DNA of 15,389 nt from GCA-002722245 sp038154685 (GTDB taxonomy: Bacteria > Bacteroidota > Bacteroidia > Flavobacteriales_C > GCA-002722245): assembly GCA_038154685.1 (NCBI GenBank), contig JAYPYW010000071.1, positions 1-15,389 on the forward strand. The letters are read 5' to 3'. The notes beneath the pieces are model-generated. The model did not search any database and was not told the DNA's origin. It was given only the letters and a program-made list of their open reading frames with translations. The position numbers and the translations under genes are program-made. This document shows positions 6,364 to 13,959 of this stretch, one piece after another (position 1 is the stretch's first letter; each line of letters opens with the position of its first letter).

Positions 6364-6391
6364 TAAAGGTAGTATTTTTACATCGTGACAA
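6364..6391 (-). promoter_or_regulatory. Possible promoter of the ArsC-like gene
   Basis: On the minus strand a TTG (plus 6389-6391) is followed after 17 nt by TACCTTTA (plus 6364-6371), a 7 of 8 match to TAnnTTTG, 23 nt before the preferred ATG. This supports the 6340 start, because the longer version would begin upstream of it. A facing element, TATTTTTA at 6373-6380 on the plus strand, may serve the divergent gene. Confidence 0.4.
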
Positions 6392-7800
6392 TGAGCACAA
6401 AAATATTCCGTTTTAGTCCAATGCGTTTTCTAACAGTATTGCTTTTTTTGATCGCCTTATTTGCTAAAGCCGACCATTATTACGGAGGTTACATAACCTA
6501 TACTCATATTGAAGGATATACTTATAAGGTTAGTGTTGTGACTTATACCGATAACGATTTGGTGACTTCGGACAGAGATAGAATAGAGGTGATTTGGGGG
6601 GATGGTGCTACTGAATTTTTAGATCGTGTAAACAATGTAGGGAATGGTGAAATGGTTTTCCCTGGGATAAAAAAGAGTATTTACGAAGGTGAACATACTT
6701 ATACCCAAGAGGGGAATTTTCAGTTGGTTTTTATAGATGATTTTAGACCTTTTAACATTGAGAATATAGCACCGGGGGAGTCACAATCAACCCTGCTTTA
6801 TTTCGATGCAATCGTACCTGTTGCGGATACAGTTTCTTTTTGCATTAATAATGCCCCAGATTTTTTAACAGATCCATATTTGTTTGGTTTCCCTGGGAAG
6901 GATATCCGATTAAGCTTAACTCATTTTGATAATGAAGGTGATAGTTTGGCCTTTAAATTAACTGTCCCTAAAGCCAGAAACGGGGAGCCTGTACCTGATT
7001 ATTACTACCCTGAAGGGGTTTCCTTAAATCATAGATCTGGTATGTTTACTTGGGAAAATCCAGATGAAGGAAGGTTTGTTTTTGCTTATGAAGTAGAGGA
7101 GTATCGTGACGGACAATTAATTGGTGTTTCTATTGCCGATTTTCCTGTTTTATTAGAGGAAGAAGCAGATTTAACGGGAGAGTTTTCGGAGGTAGATGGT
7201 ATGATTGATGACCACTATCATTTCAACGGTCCTGAGGAAATTGAGTTTTCTATATCTTATGAAAATGATACTGCAGATACCGTAATTATTGAACCGATAT
7301 TTAAACTTAATTCTCATTTTAACGTCACCGAAAAATCAGGATTCTCTGGAGAGACAGCCTATGATACGCTAACATTGGATTATTTGGGTGCAGACAACAA
7401 TCAAGGGAACCACATAATTACCTTTAGAGCAGCAAATGTTTATGGTTTGGATACTATTTTCGATTATTATTCGGTGAGCGTTTCCAGCAAATCTGATACA
7501 AGTTGGTCGTGTTCGGTTGTTCCCGATCTTAGAGATGTTGTTGAAATTGCGCCATCAGTAAATCAGTTTGAGATATCACCTAATCTTTTTACAGAATCAG
7601 TTTGGATCAATGTGGGAGAGGATTTTGAGAATATGAGAGTAGATGTTTATGATATGAGAGGACGGGTTGTAGCGAGAGAAGAAAACCCTACTGCAGGGAC
7701 TTTCAAAATGGATTTATTTGGTTTACAAACGGGGATGTACTTTTTCAGGATAGAGAGTAATGGAGAAGCTTTAGTTGTCCTTAAATCTGTTAAAATGTAA
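6391..7800 (+). CDS. T9SS type A sorting domain surface protein with Bacteroidota WGDG-type N-terminal domain (469 aa)
   Basis: An N-terminal signal peptide (hydrophobic core FLTVLLFLIALF, cleavage near Ala-Lys-Ala) leads to a mature start DHYYGGYITYTHIEGYTY. This 230-residue β-rich region (H-x-x-GG-x-I-x-Y, WGDG at 69-72, GEHTYTQEGNF, GDSLAFKL, then EVEEYRDGQLIGV) resembles the N-terminal domain of many large Bacteroidota adhesin-like proteins, some with gliding-type C-terminal domains. A second β region follows (260-370). The C-terminus (about 392-469) is a T9SS type A sorting tail: an ISPN-like opening, VDVYDMRGRVV, LQTGMYFFRI, and a basic end. It should be exported by Sec, then moved across the outer membrane and attached at the surface. 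A GTG at 6385 and an ATG at 6421 are alternative starts; the latter gives a more compact signal peptide. Confidence 0.85.
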   Translation: MSTKIFRFSPMRFLTVLLFLIALFAKADHYYGGYITYTHIEGYTYKVSVVTYTDNDLVTSDRDRIEVIWGDGATEFLDRVNNVGNGEMVFPGIKKSIYEGEHTYTQEGNFQLVFIDDFRPFNIENIAPGESQSTLLYFDAIVPVADTVSFCINNAPDFLTDPYLFGFPGKDIRLSLTHFDNEGDSLAFKLTVPKARNGEPVPDYYYPEGVSLNHRSGMFTWENPDEGRFVFAYEVEEYRDGQLIGVSIADFPVLLEEEADLTGEFSEVDGMIDDHYHFNGPEEIEFSISYENDTADTVIIEPIFKLNSHFNVTEKSGFSGETAYDTLTLDYLGADNNQGNHIITFRAANVYGLDTIFDYYSVSVSSKSDTSWSCSVVPDLRDVVEIAPSVNQFEISPNLFTESVWINVGEDFENMRVDVYDMRGRVVAREENPTAGTFKMDLFGLQTGMYFFRIESNGEALVVLKSVKM

Positions 7801-8312
7801 TGGCATTAATTAAAGAAGTAAGAGGTTTTACTCCTCAAATTGGAGAAGACGCGTTTATTGCTGAGAACGCAACAATTGTAGGAGAAGTTTTTTGTGGAAA
7901 GCAATGCAGTTTTTGGTTTAATGCAGTTGTAAGAGGGGATGTTAATTACATCAAAATGGGTGATAAAGTAAACGTTCAAGACGGAGCAGTAATCCACGGT
8001 ACGTATGAAAAATCTCCAACCAATATTGGGAATAACGTTTCAATAGGTCATCAAGCAATGGTTCATGGTTGTACTATTAAGGATAACGTTCTTATAGGGA
8101 TGGGGGCGATTGTAATGGACGATTGTGTAATTGGTGAAAATTCAATCATTGCAGCAGGAGCAGTTTTATCTGCAAGAACAATCGTTGAGCCAGGTTCTGT
8201 ATATGCTGGAATTCCTGCTAAGAAAATTAAAGATGCCGATCCTAAGTTGGTAGAAGGAGAGATTAACCGAATCGCTAATAATTATATTAAATACGCTTCT
8301 TGGTATAAGTAA
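7800..8312 (+). CDS. Gamma-class carbonic anhydrase-like hexapeptide-repeat protein
   Basis: This is a left-handed β-helix protein with repeated [IV]-G-x-x-x-x hexapeptides from about residue 13 to 140, ending in the family cap AGIPAKKIK. The three zinc-ligand histidines of the gamma carbonic anhydrase family are present at His66, His84 and His89, along with Arg45, Asp47, Gln60 and Asp61 in the expected places. Hydration of CO2 is plausible, though many short homologues (YrdA/PaaY type, 170-200 aa) have weak or unproven activity. The ATG overlaps the stop of the T9SS gene upstream (TAATG at 7798-7802), so translation is probably coupled. No terminator follows closely; the next 200 bp are repeats. 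Confidence 0.92.
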   Translation: MALIKEVRGFTPQIGEDAFIAENATIVGEVFCGKQCSFWFNAVVRGDVNYIKMGDKVNVQDGAVIHGTYEKSPTNIGNNVSIGHQAMVHGCTIKDNVLIGMGAIVMDDCVIGENSIIAAGAVLSARTIVEPGSVYAGIPAKKIKDADPKLVEGEINRIANNYIKYASWYK

Positions 8313-8352
8313 GGCCCTGCGAGCTAGGTTTTAGGTTTCAGGGTTCAGTTTT

Positions 8353-8518
8353 AAAATAAGAGATAGCCACGTCGTGCCCCACCCCCAGTGGCAGTTTAAA
8401 AAAAATAAAATGTTTGTTGATTGGGCGGGGGGAGCCGGGGGTGAGGTTTTTTTTTTANNNNNNNNNNAAATTAAAGTATTGGTCATAGCGAGGAGGGACG
8501 ACGTGACTATCTTATTTT
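8353..8518. repeat. Long-range inverted repeat with dispersed-repeat fragments
   Basis: The arm at 8353-8375 (AAAATAAGAGATAGCCACGTCGT) and the arm at 8498-8518 (ACGACGTGACTATCTTATTTT) are inverted copies, with one 2-nt insertion and one mismatch. Inside them a C-rich stretch CCCCACCCCC (8377-8386) faces a G-rich stretch with GGGGGTGAGG. The right part (GGTCATAGCGAGGAGGGACG, 8481-8500) resembles a dispersed bacterial repeat with the core GCGAGGAG. One N gap lies within. The flanking DNA holds no gene. Confidence 0.6.
8458..8467. other. Assembly gap (10 N)
   Basis: Ten N directly after a homopolymer of ten T and beside G-rich runs, inside the repeat-filled gap between the carbonic anhydrase and fumarase genes. 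The position suggests that the assembler failed on the repeat. The true length is unknown. Confidence 0.95.
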
Positions 8519-8532
8519 TTTTCAGATAAAAT

Positions 8533-8557
8533 AAAAGCCCCGACAAAGTCGAGGCTT
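8533..8557 (-). terminator. Rho-independent terminator of fumarase
   Basis: A 10-bp stem with one mismatch (8535-8544 with 8548-8557, core GCCTCGAC on the minus strand) and an AAA loop is followed on the minus strand by TTTTATTTTAT. It lies 40 bp past the fumarase stop. Between them is a short motif repeated three times (AATCTG at 8565, 8574 and 8583-type spacing). Confidence 0.75.
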
Positions 8558-8596
8558 AAAATATAATCTGTGTAATCTGAAAAATCTGCGTGAGAA

Positions 8597-10201
8597 TTAA
8601 AGCTCAGCAAAGAAATCATTCCCTTTATCATCACAAATGATGAAAGCCGGGAAGTTTTCAATTTCAATCTTTCTAACCGCTTCCATTCCTAATTCTGGGA
8701 AGTCTACAACTTCAACCGATTTAATGTTTTGCTTAGCAAGAATAGCAGCCGGACCACCAATTGATCCAAGATAGAAACCTCCATATTTCTTACAAGCATC
8801 AGTTACTTGCTGAGATCTGTTACCTTTTGCTAACATAATCATCGAACCTCCCTTTTCTTGGAAAATTCCAACGTATGGATCCATTCTACCAGCAGTTGTT
8901 GGTCCGAAAGAACCTGAAGGAAGTCCCTCTGGCTTTTTAGCTGGTCCAGCATAGTAAATTGGATGGTTCTTAAAGTAATCAGGCATTGGTTGTCCTGAAT
9001 CGATTAACTCTTTAATCTTAGCGTGAGCAGCATCTCTTGCAACAATTAATGTACCTCTTAATTTTAACCTTGTTTTAATTGGGAACTGAGAAAGTACCTT
9101 TAAAACTAATTCCATTGGTTGATCTAAATCAATCTCAACAGGTTTTTCTAATTGAGGAGGAGTATCAGGTAATAATCTTCCTGGATTCTTTTCTAATTGC
9201 TCTAAGAAAATTCCGTCCTTGTTAATTTTTGCTTTGATGTTTCTATCAGCCGAACAAGAAACTCCAATTCCTACCGGACAAGAAGCCGCGTGTCTTGGCA
9301 ATCTTATTACTTTAACGTCATGTGTAAAGTACTTTCCTCCAAACTGAGCACCAATTTCTGAGTCCTGACAAATCTTTTGGATTTTCTTTTCCCATTCAAT
9401 ATCTCTGAATGCTTGTCCACCCATATTTCCTTCAGTTGGTAACTCATCATAGTAACCAGCCGAAGCCATTTTAACAGCCTTTAGGTTTGCTTCTGCCGAA
9501 GTCCCACCAACCACAAAAGCCAAGTGATAAGGAGGACATGCAGCCGTTCCTAAATCCTTAATCTTGTTAGTAATGAACTCTGTTAAAGTGTCTTCATTTA
9601 AAAGCGCCTTTGTCTGCTGGTATAAGTAAGTCTTATTAGCAGATCCTCCACCTTTGGCTAGGAATAAGAATTTGTATTCGTTCCCTTTTTCAGCGTATAA
9701 ATCAATTTGCGCTGGAAGGTTGTTTCCTGTGTTCTTTTCATCGAACATTGTTAAAGGAACAATTTGAGAATATCTTAAGTTTCTGTTTTGGTAAGTGTTG
9801 AAGATTCCTCTTGATAAAGCCTCAGCGTCATCAGCTCCAGTGAAAACATTTTCACCTTTTTTACCCATTACGATTGCAGTACCTGTATCCTGACAAGATG
9901 GTAATTCACCTTCGGCAGCAGTCTGTGCATTTTCTAATAAAGTATAAGCAACAAATCTATCATTGTCGGTAGCTTCTGGATCATCCAAGATTTTAGCTAC
10001 TTTTTCTAGGTGAGCCTTTCTTAAGTAAAATCCAACATCAGCCATTGCTTCTTCAGCTAAAAGCTCTAAAGCCTTAGGATCAACTTTTAAAATTTCCTGC
10101 CCTTCAAACTCAGTTGTAGAAACGTATTCGCTTGAGATTTTTCTGTATTCTGTATTGTCTCCTTGTAATGGAAACGCCTTTTGATAGTTAAATTCAGACA
10201 T
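8597..10201 (-). CDS. Class I fumarate hydratase (4Fe-4S)
   Basis: It interconverts fumarate and malate in the TCA cycle. Both halves of the class I enzyme are in one chain, an N-terminal (alpha) part to about residue 345 and a C-terminal (beta) part to 534, the FumA/FumB layout. The cluster-ligand cysteines are in place: Cys103 (LPSCQDTGTA), Cys222 (AACPPYH) and Cys316 (GVSCSADRN), two residues lower than in E. coli FumA. The C-terminal part has KLRGTLIVARDAAH (380-393) and GPTTAGRMDPY (433-443). Length and motifs are complete, so it should be active and oxygen-sensitive. It has its own promoter region and terminator, and is divergent from the secreted protein at 10328. Confidence 0.96.
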   Translation of the reverse strand: MSEFNYQKAFPLQGDNTEYRKISSEYVSTTEFEGQEILKVDPKALELLAEEAMADVGFYLRKAHLEKVAKILDDPEATDNDRFVAYTLLENAQTAAEGELPSCQDTGTAIVMGKKGENVFTGADDAEALSRGIFNTYQNRNLRYSQIVPLTMFDEKNTGNNLPAQIDLYAEKGNEYKFLFLAKGGGSANKTYLYQQTKALLNEDTLTEFITNKIKDLGTAACPPYHLAFVVGGTSAEANLKAVKMASAGYYDELPTEGNMGGQAFRDIEWEKKIQKICQDSEIGAQFGGKYFTHDVKVIRLPRHAASCPVGIGVSCSADRNIKAKINKDGIFLEQLEKNPGRLLPDTPPQLEKPVEIDLDQPMELVLKVLSQFPIKTRLKLRGTLIVARDAAHAKIKELIDSGQPMPDYFKNHPIYYAGPAKKPEGLPSGSFGPTTAGRMDPYVGIFQEKGGSMIMLAKGNRSQQVTDACKKYGGFYLGSIGGPAAILAKQNIKSVEVVDFPELGMEAVRKIEIENFPAFIICDDKGNDFFAEL

Positions 10202-10222
10202 GTGATAAATGTTTGTGGATTA

Positions 10223-10230
10223 CAAAAATA
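10223..10230 (-). promoter_or_regulatory. -7 promoter element of fumarase
   Basis: The minus strand reads TATTTTTG, a full TAnnTTTG match, ending 21 nt before the ATG. No clear -33 TTG is found at the normal distance, so the promoter may be weak or activator-dependent. Confidence 0.45.
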
Positions 10231-10292
10231 ATCATTCATCTTTTATAGAGCTAAAAATCAATTCAATTAAAAATGGAGAAGAAATATAACTT

Positions 10293-10325
10293 TTTGTTAG
10301 TCCAAAGTTTTACTGCAAATTTGCA
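10293..10325 (+). promoter_or_regulatory. Promoter and palindrome in front of the 1072-aa T9SS gene
   Basis: TTTG (10293-10296) is followed after 19 nt by CAAATTTG (10316-10323), 7 of 8 to the -7 consensus, and the ATG comes 4 nt later, which predicts a leaderless or near-leaderless mRNA. The -7 box is the centre of a perfect 12-nt palindrome TGCAAATTTGCA (10314-10325), which could also be an operator. Confidence 0.5.
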
Positions 10326-10327
10326 CC

Positions 10328-13300
10328 ATGAAAAAGCTAGCTAACTTACTATTAATCACATTGTTTTACTCTGGTGTTAATGCTCAAAATTGTTCCACAA
10401 CTAACGTTAAAGAGTTGGTTCGAAACGGAGATTTTGAAGCTGGTTATTTAACCGCATCAAGTGATCCATCTGTCCATGAATTTACTGATGGAGGTGAATT
10501 GGATTTTTATTCCGATTTAGGATTTGCAGGAAACTTTCCAAGCTCCTCTTGTTATTATGGTGTAGGTGATAAGTATGCAGTTGGTAAAGCTGAGAATTAT
10601 ACTTGTTCGGGTACCGGTTACCTGAATACTTTTCCTTTTGGAATTAGTTATGGTGGAGAGGCGAATTTCAATGATCATACTCCAGGTTTAAGTGGAGCGG
10701 GTCATGCTTTTTTTGCCGATATAAATAGTGTTACTTCAAGTTCTAAACATGGAGGTAACCCTATTGTTTGGGAACAAGCTTTAAAGGTTGAGGAAGGTGT
10801 TACTTATACATTTTCGGCTTGGGCAGCGCGTTTTTCAATTTCAGCCCATACATTATTAAATGTGATTGCGATGCCAATTGTTGATGGTTCAGATGACGTT
10901 TCTGGACAGGTAAATATTGTTTCAGGATATACTTCAGGAGGGTTAGTAGAGTGGTCCAAATTAAGTAATGATTTTACAATTGGGGCAGGTGTAGATTCTA
11001 TTTATTTAAGAATTGAAGTAGGTAACCCTGAGGCGGGTTCTTCAGGTTGTGATTTTGTATTGGATGATATTTCTCTTATCAATTCTTGTGCTGTTTCTGA
11101 AGGTATTTCAGGTGACTTTATGGTGAGTAATGATTCTTTAGAAATATGTGTGTTTAATGGTGATTCGAAAAGAATTAGTCTGAAAGATGAATTTGGTTCC
11201 GATGTTAGTGCAGCCATCAACCGAAATATTTTTTGGTACAAAGGAAGTGGAGCTACTCAAGTTTTAATCGATTCAATTTCAAATAATTTCCAACCATTCA
11301 TGTCTACAACTGGAGAGTACAGGATGTGTATTGAAGAGGATGGCTATTCGTGTGCCGTTAACCAAACTTTTCATGTGGTAGAAGAAGATTGTGGTAGTTC
11401 AGATGATTTTTGTTCGTCAACAAAACCTAAAGAATTAGTAAGAAACGGCGATTTTGAAAATGGTTATTTAGTTTCTGACCCTGTGGATACCGACAAGCAT
11501 TTATATTCAGAAGGAGGTGATTTAGATTTTTATTCAGATGCAACTTTTGCAGGGACAATGCCGGAAGATTTAGAAACTGAGTGTGGTAGTTTTGGTGGAG
11601 TTTTACCAACTTATAAATACTATGTTGGGAAAGCCGAAAATTTCTATTGTGGAACAGGATATGCCAATAGCTTATATCCTTGGTTTAATCTGGAAGGAGC
11701 AGCAGATTTTAAAGATCATACCCCAGGAAAAGAAGGTAAAGGTTTTGCTATGGTTATTGATCCTTGGACTGTGCCTGCTAAGTCTAGTAAAACGATTTTA
11801 TGGGAGCAGAAGGTAGCCGTTGAAGAATCTGAAAACTATACTTTTTCAATTTGGGTAGCAATGTTTGAAAGAGAAAACCCTGCAAAGTTGGAATTAGCTA
11901 TAGTTCCTTGTGAAGATAACCTTCCACTGGAGGCAGAAAAGGATATTGTATTTGTTGGAGCATCTGATAGTGTTGTAATGCAATGGACTCAGTTGGCAGG
12001 TGACTGGGAAACTCCTGCTGGAGTAGATTCGGTGTTTTTAAGAATCGAGTTTGATAGAGCAACTGCAATAGGTGGAGAATTTACTGTGATAGATGATATT
12101 TCTTTCATCAATTCCTGTAAAAACTTTGAAAAAGAAATAACAAATAGATTTTACCTTAATTATTCAGCGGTTGAACTTTGTGCTGCTGGAGGGGAAATTG
12201 ATGTTCAGTTATATAATGAGAATACAACAAATTATACGCCGGAGGTTGGCGCGGAGATATACTGGTATGAAGGAAGTGATGAAGTTCAAACCTTGTTAGA
12301 TTCTATTAATAATAAACCAAATCCTGTATTTGTTGCGCCTGGTGATTTTAGGGTTTGTATAAAAGATCCAGTTAATGGTTGTGTATTTAACGAAGACTTA
12401 AGAATCACTCAATCATTGGATCTAGGAACTTATTATATTGAATTGTGTAATGAAGATTTTGAGATGGTAACAACATCTGTGAAAGCAGGAAGTAAAGCTG
12501 CTGATACTCCAAATTGGACTTGGCCATCAGGAAAGAAAGAAACTGCTTATGAAATAATGGCTGATGAAGTAGGTACATATTCTGTTGTTGTTGGTGCAAA
12601 AAGTGGATACAGATGTAAGGCTTCAGCTAGATTTGAGGTTACCTCTCAAATTCCAAATGCTAAAGAAGATACAGTTACCTTTTGTACAACAGCTCCAGAT
12701 AACATTTTTGTTGAGTCTAATACTGGTGAAGAGTTCATTTGGGCATATGATAGTAATATGACCGAAATAATTGATACATCAGCGGCATTCTGGTTGCCTA
12801 CTGCTACAGAAGATACTTTTCCGGTTTACTTTAAAAGGTTGGCTCAGGATGAATTGGGGATATTAAATGAAGATTCTACTTCCTTTTATACGGGTGGATA
12901 TTCTCGTTTCCCAGCGACCGATTATATCAATGTGCTTAAAGAAGATGTGGTTTTAAAAGAGTTGTATGTTAAAACACAGTTTTGGGAGTCAGGATGTGGC
13001 GCAATTGCTGGTGCAATAAGAGAGAATTACATTGTTATTGACGGTCCAACTTATGATTCAATACCTTTTAATTTTGAATGTGGAGGTTATACTAAAGTTG
13101 ATGTTAATGTTGAACTGCAGATTGGAAACTATGAAATTAGATCTGGCCTTTACACAGTTGTTGGCTCAATAGAATCAACTCAAAGTTTAAGTGGTTATGT
13201 AAATCAAACATCATCCGATAATGGAGGAATAACGAAGTTTTATTCAAAGATGAAATTCACGAAAGCTAATAACTGTAAAGCAGGTCAATTATTAGCTGCA

Positions 13301-13546
13301 GGAGAGTTTTGTGATTTCGTAAGTGGAATTGAAGAGTTGTCTGCTTCTGATTTTGAAGTTTATCCTAATCCAACAAATGATGTATTGCATTTTGATAAAA
13401 AATTAAGCGTTGTAGAAATTTATTCTTCAAACGGACAATTCGTAGCCAAGTATAATGACGTTGATCAGGTGTCAATGATTGATTTAATGCCAGGAATTTA
13501 CCTTGTAAAATCATCAGGCAAAGTAAAAAGCGTTATTAAAAAGTAA
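10328..13546 (+). CDS. Large T9SS-secreted protein with a duplicated β-sandwich/Ig-like module (1072 aa)
   Basis: A Sec signal peptide covers residues 1-20 (cleavage near NAQ). Residues 22-350 and 362-695 are two copies of one unit: a jelly-roll-like domain starting KELVRNGDFExGYL, with YTFSxW in the middle and a closing DDIS(L/F)INSC, followed by an Ig-like domain (IxWYxGS... RxCI...CxxN). The opening 'NGDFE' and closing 'DDIS' are the hallmark of CBM4/CBM6-type sugar-binding sandwiches, so glycan binding is possible but inferred. Another Ig-like segment (about 700-775), a 780-845 segment and a β-rich region (850-985) follow. The last 67 residues (FEVYPNPTNDVL... LMPGIYLVKS... KK) are a classic T9SS type A sorting tail. 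No catalytic domain is recognised. Many Cys pairs suggest disulfides. Confidence 0.88.
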   Translation: MKKLANLLLITLFYSGVNAQNCSTTNVKELVRNGDFEAGYLTASSDPSVHEFTDGGELDFYSDLGFAGNFPSSSCYYGVGDKYAVGKAENYTCSGTGYLNTFPFGISYGGEANFNDHTPGLSGAGHAFFADINSVTSSSKHGGNPIVWEQALKVEEGVTYTFSAWAARFSISAHTLLNVIAMPIVDGSDDVSGQVNIVSGYTSGGLVEWSKLSNDFTIGAGVDSIYLRIEVGNPEAGSSGCDFVLDDISLINSCAVSEGISGDFMVSNDSLEICVFNGDSKRISLKDEFGSDVSAAINRNIFWYKGSGATQVLIDSISNNFQPFMSTTGEYRMCIEEDGYSCAVNQTFHVVEEDCGSSDDFCSSTKPKELVRNGDFENGYLVSDPVDTDKHLYSEGGDLDFYSDATFAGTMPEDLETECGSFGGVLPTYKYYVGKAENFYCGTGYANSLYPWFNLEGAADFKDHTPGKEGKGFAMVIDPWTVPAKSSKTILWEQKVAVEESENYTFSIWVAMFERENPAKLELAIVPCEDNLPLEAEKDIVFVGASDSVVMQWTQLAGDWETPAGVDSVFLRIEFDRATAIGGEFTVIDDISFINSCKNFEKEITNRFYLNYSAVELCAAGGEIDVQLYNENTTNYTPEVGAEIYWYEGSDEVQTLLDSINNKPNPVFVAPGDFRVCIKDPVNGCVFNEDLRITQSLDLGTYYIELCNEDFEMVTTSVKAGSKAADTPNWTWPSGKKETAYEIMADEVGTYSVVVGAKSGYRCKASARFEVTSQIPNAKEDTVTFCTTAPDNIFVESNTGEEFIWAYDSNMTEIIDTSAAFWLPTATEDTFPVYFKRLAQDELGILNEDSTSFYTGGYSRFPATDYINVLKEDVVLKELYVKTQFWESGCGAIAGAIRENYIVIDGPTYDSIPFNFECGGYTKVDVNVELQIGNYEIRSGLYTVVGSIESTQSLSGYVNQTSSDNGGITKFYSKMKFTKANNCKAGQLLAAGEFCDFVSGIEELSASDFEVYPNPTNDVLHFDKKLSVVEIYSSNGQFVAKYNDVDQVSMIDLMPGIYLVKSSGKVKSVIKK
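10391..12412 (+). repeat. Internal tandem duplication in the T9SS protein gene
   Basis: Coding repeat of about 1 kb: unit 1 at 10391-11377 and unit 2 at 11411-12412. Protein identity is patchy, highest at the unit starts and ends. Nucleotides still match well near 10409-10450 and 11428-11469, so the duplication is old but its edges are conserved. Confidence 0.75.
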
Positions 13547-13565
13547 TTAGATAATCATTTCCTAC

Positions 13566-13596
13566 AAAAGCCAGCACTAGCTGGCTTTTTCTTTTA
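13566..13596 (+). terminator. Rho-independent terminator of the 1072-aa gene
   Basis: A perfect 10-bp stem AAAAGCCAGC (13566-13575) with GCTGGCTTTT (13580-13589) and a 4-nt loop is followed by a T-rich tail. It begins 20 bp after the stop codon. Confidence 0.88.
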
Positions 13597-13640
13597 GTTG
13601 TGGTAGGGTTGTATATAAACCCAAGGCCCCATTATAGGAA

Positions 13641-13670
13641 TTGATTAATCTTTTTGAATTAATATATTTA
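13641..13670 (+). promoter_or_regulatory. Promoter of the broken Crp/Fnr-like gene
   Basis: TTG (13641-13643), 19 nt, then TATATTTA (13663-13670, 7 of 8 to TAnnTTTG), with the ATG 5 nt after. The spacing is ideal, so transcription of the remnant may continue. Confidence 0.45.
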
Positions 13671-13675
13671 TCATC

Positions 13676-13852
13676 ATGGATGACGCAATTGATTTATCTG
13701 ACTTAGAGGAAGTTGAGGTTAAGAAAGGAACTATTCTTCAAAATGCTGGAGATTTTCATATTGATGCATATGTCGTAAAATCAGGTTCACTTCTTTCGGA
13801 GCCAACTAACATTCTCGATAGAGAATTAAATTTGTTTCACCTTTATCAATGA
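13676..13852 (+). pseudogene. N-terminal remnant of a Crp/Fnr-type cyclic-nucleotide-binding regulator (58 aa)
   Basis: The ATG opens a 58-codon frame, MDDAIDLSDLEEVEVKKGTILQNAG..., which ends in TGA. Residues 13-39 (VEVKKGTILQNAGDFHIDAYVVKSGSL) follow the start of the cNMP-binding β-roll seen in Crp/Fnr proteins of Bacteroidota (xxxKKGxxLxxxGDxxxxxYxVxxGxL). After SGSLLS the next 18 residues match nothing in the family, and the rest of the sensor domain and the helix-turn-helix are missing. A full protein would be about 190-200 aa. The break looks like a deletion; no frameshift-corrected continuation is visible downstream. It could instead be a short unrelated gene. Confidence 0.5.
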
Positions 13853-13878
13853 GGTTAATCACAAACTAAGGTGTTCTT

Positions 13879-13898
13879 ACTTCGAAGTTGTAAACTTC
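13879..13898. repeat. Small overlapping palindromes
   Basis: ACTTCGAAGT (13879-13888) is a perfect 10-nt palindrome, and GAAGTT with AACTTC (13884-13889, 13893-13898) forms a second hairpin sharing its right half. It lies between the Crp remnant and the ATPase gene; there is no T tract, so it is not an obvious terminator. Apart from it, I see nothing in 13853-13959. Confidence 0.35.
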
Positions 13899-13959
13899 AA
13901 AAAATAGTTTAGATGCTTAAATATTAGCTTTTTACGTAAATAAAACCTGACACAAGAAA

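Noticed and set aside
6341..6400. Upstream extension of the ArsC/Spx-like protein by 20 residues
   Set aside because: The added residues have no counterpart in the family, would overlap the divergent gene start, and would begin upstream of the best -7 element.
8331..8546. Minus-strand frame across the second N gap
   Set aside because: It reads through N and low-complexity repeat sequence; the product has no family likeness.
11583..11816. Plus-strand alternative frame inside the 1072-aa gene
   Set aside because: It is a frame-shifted shadow; the main frame shows continuous domain structure through it.
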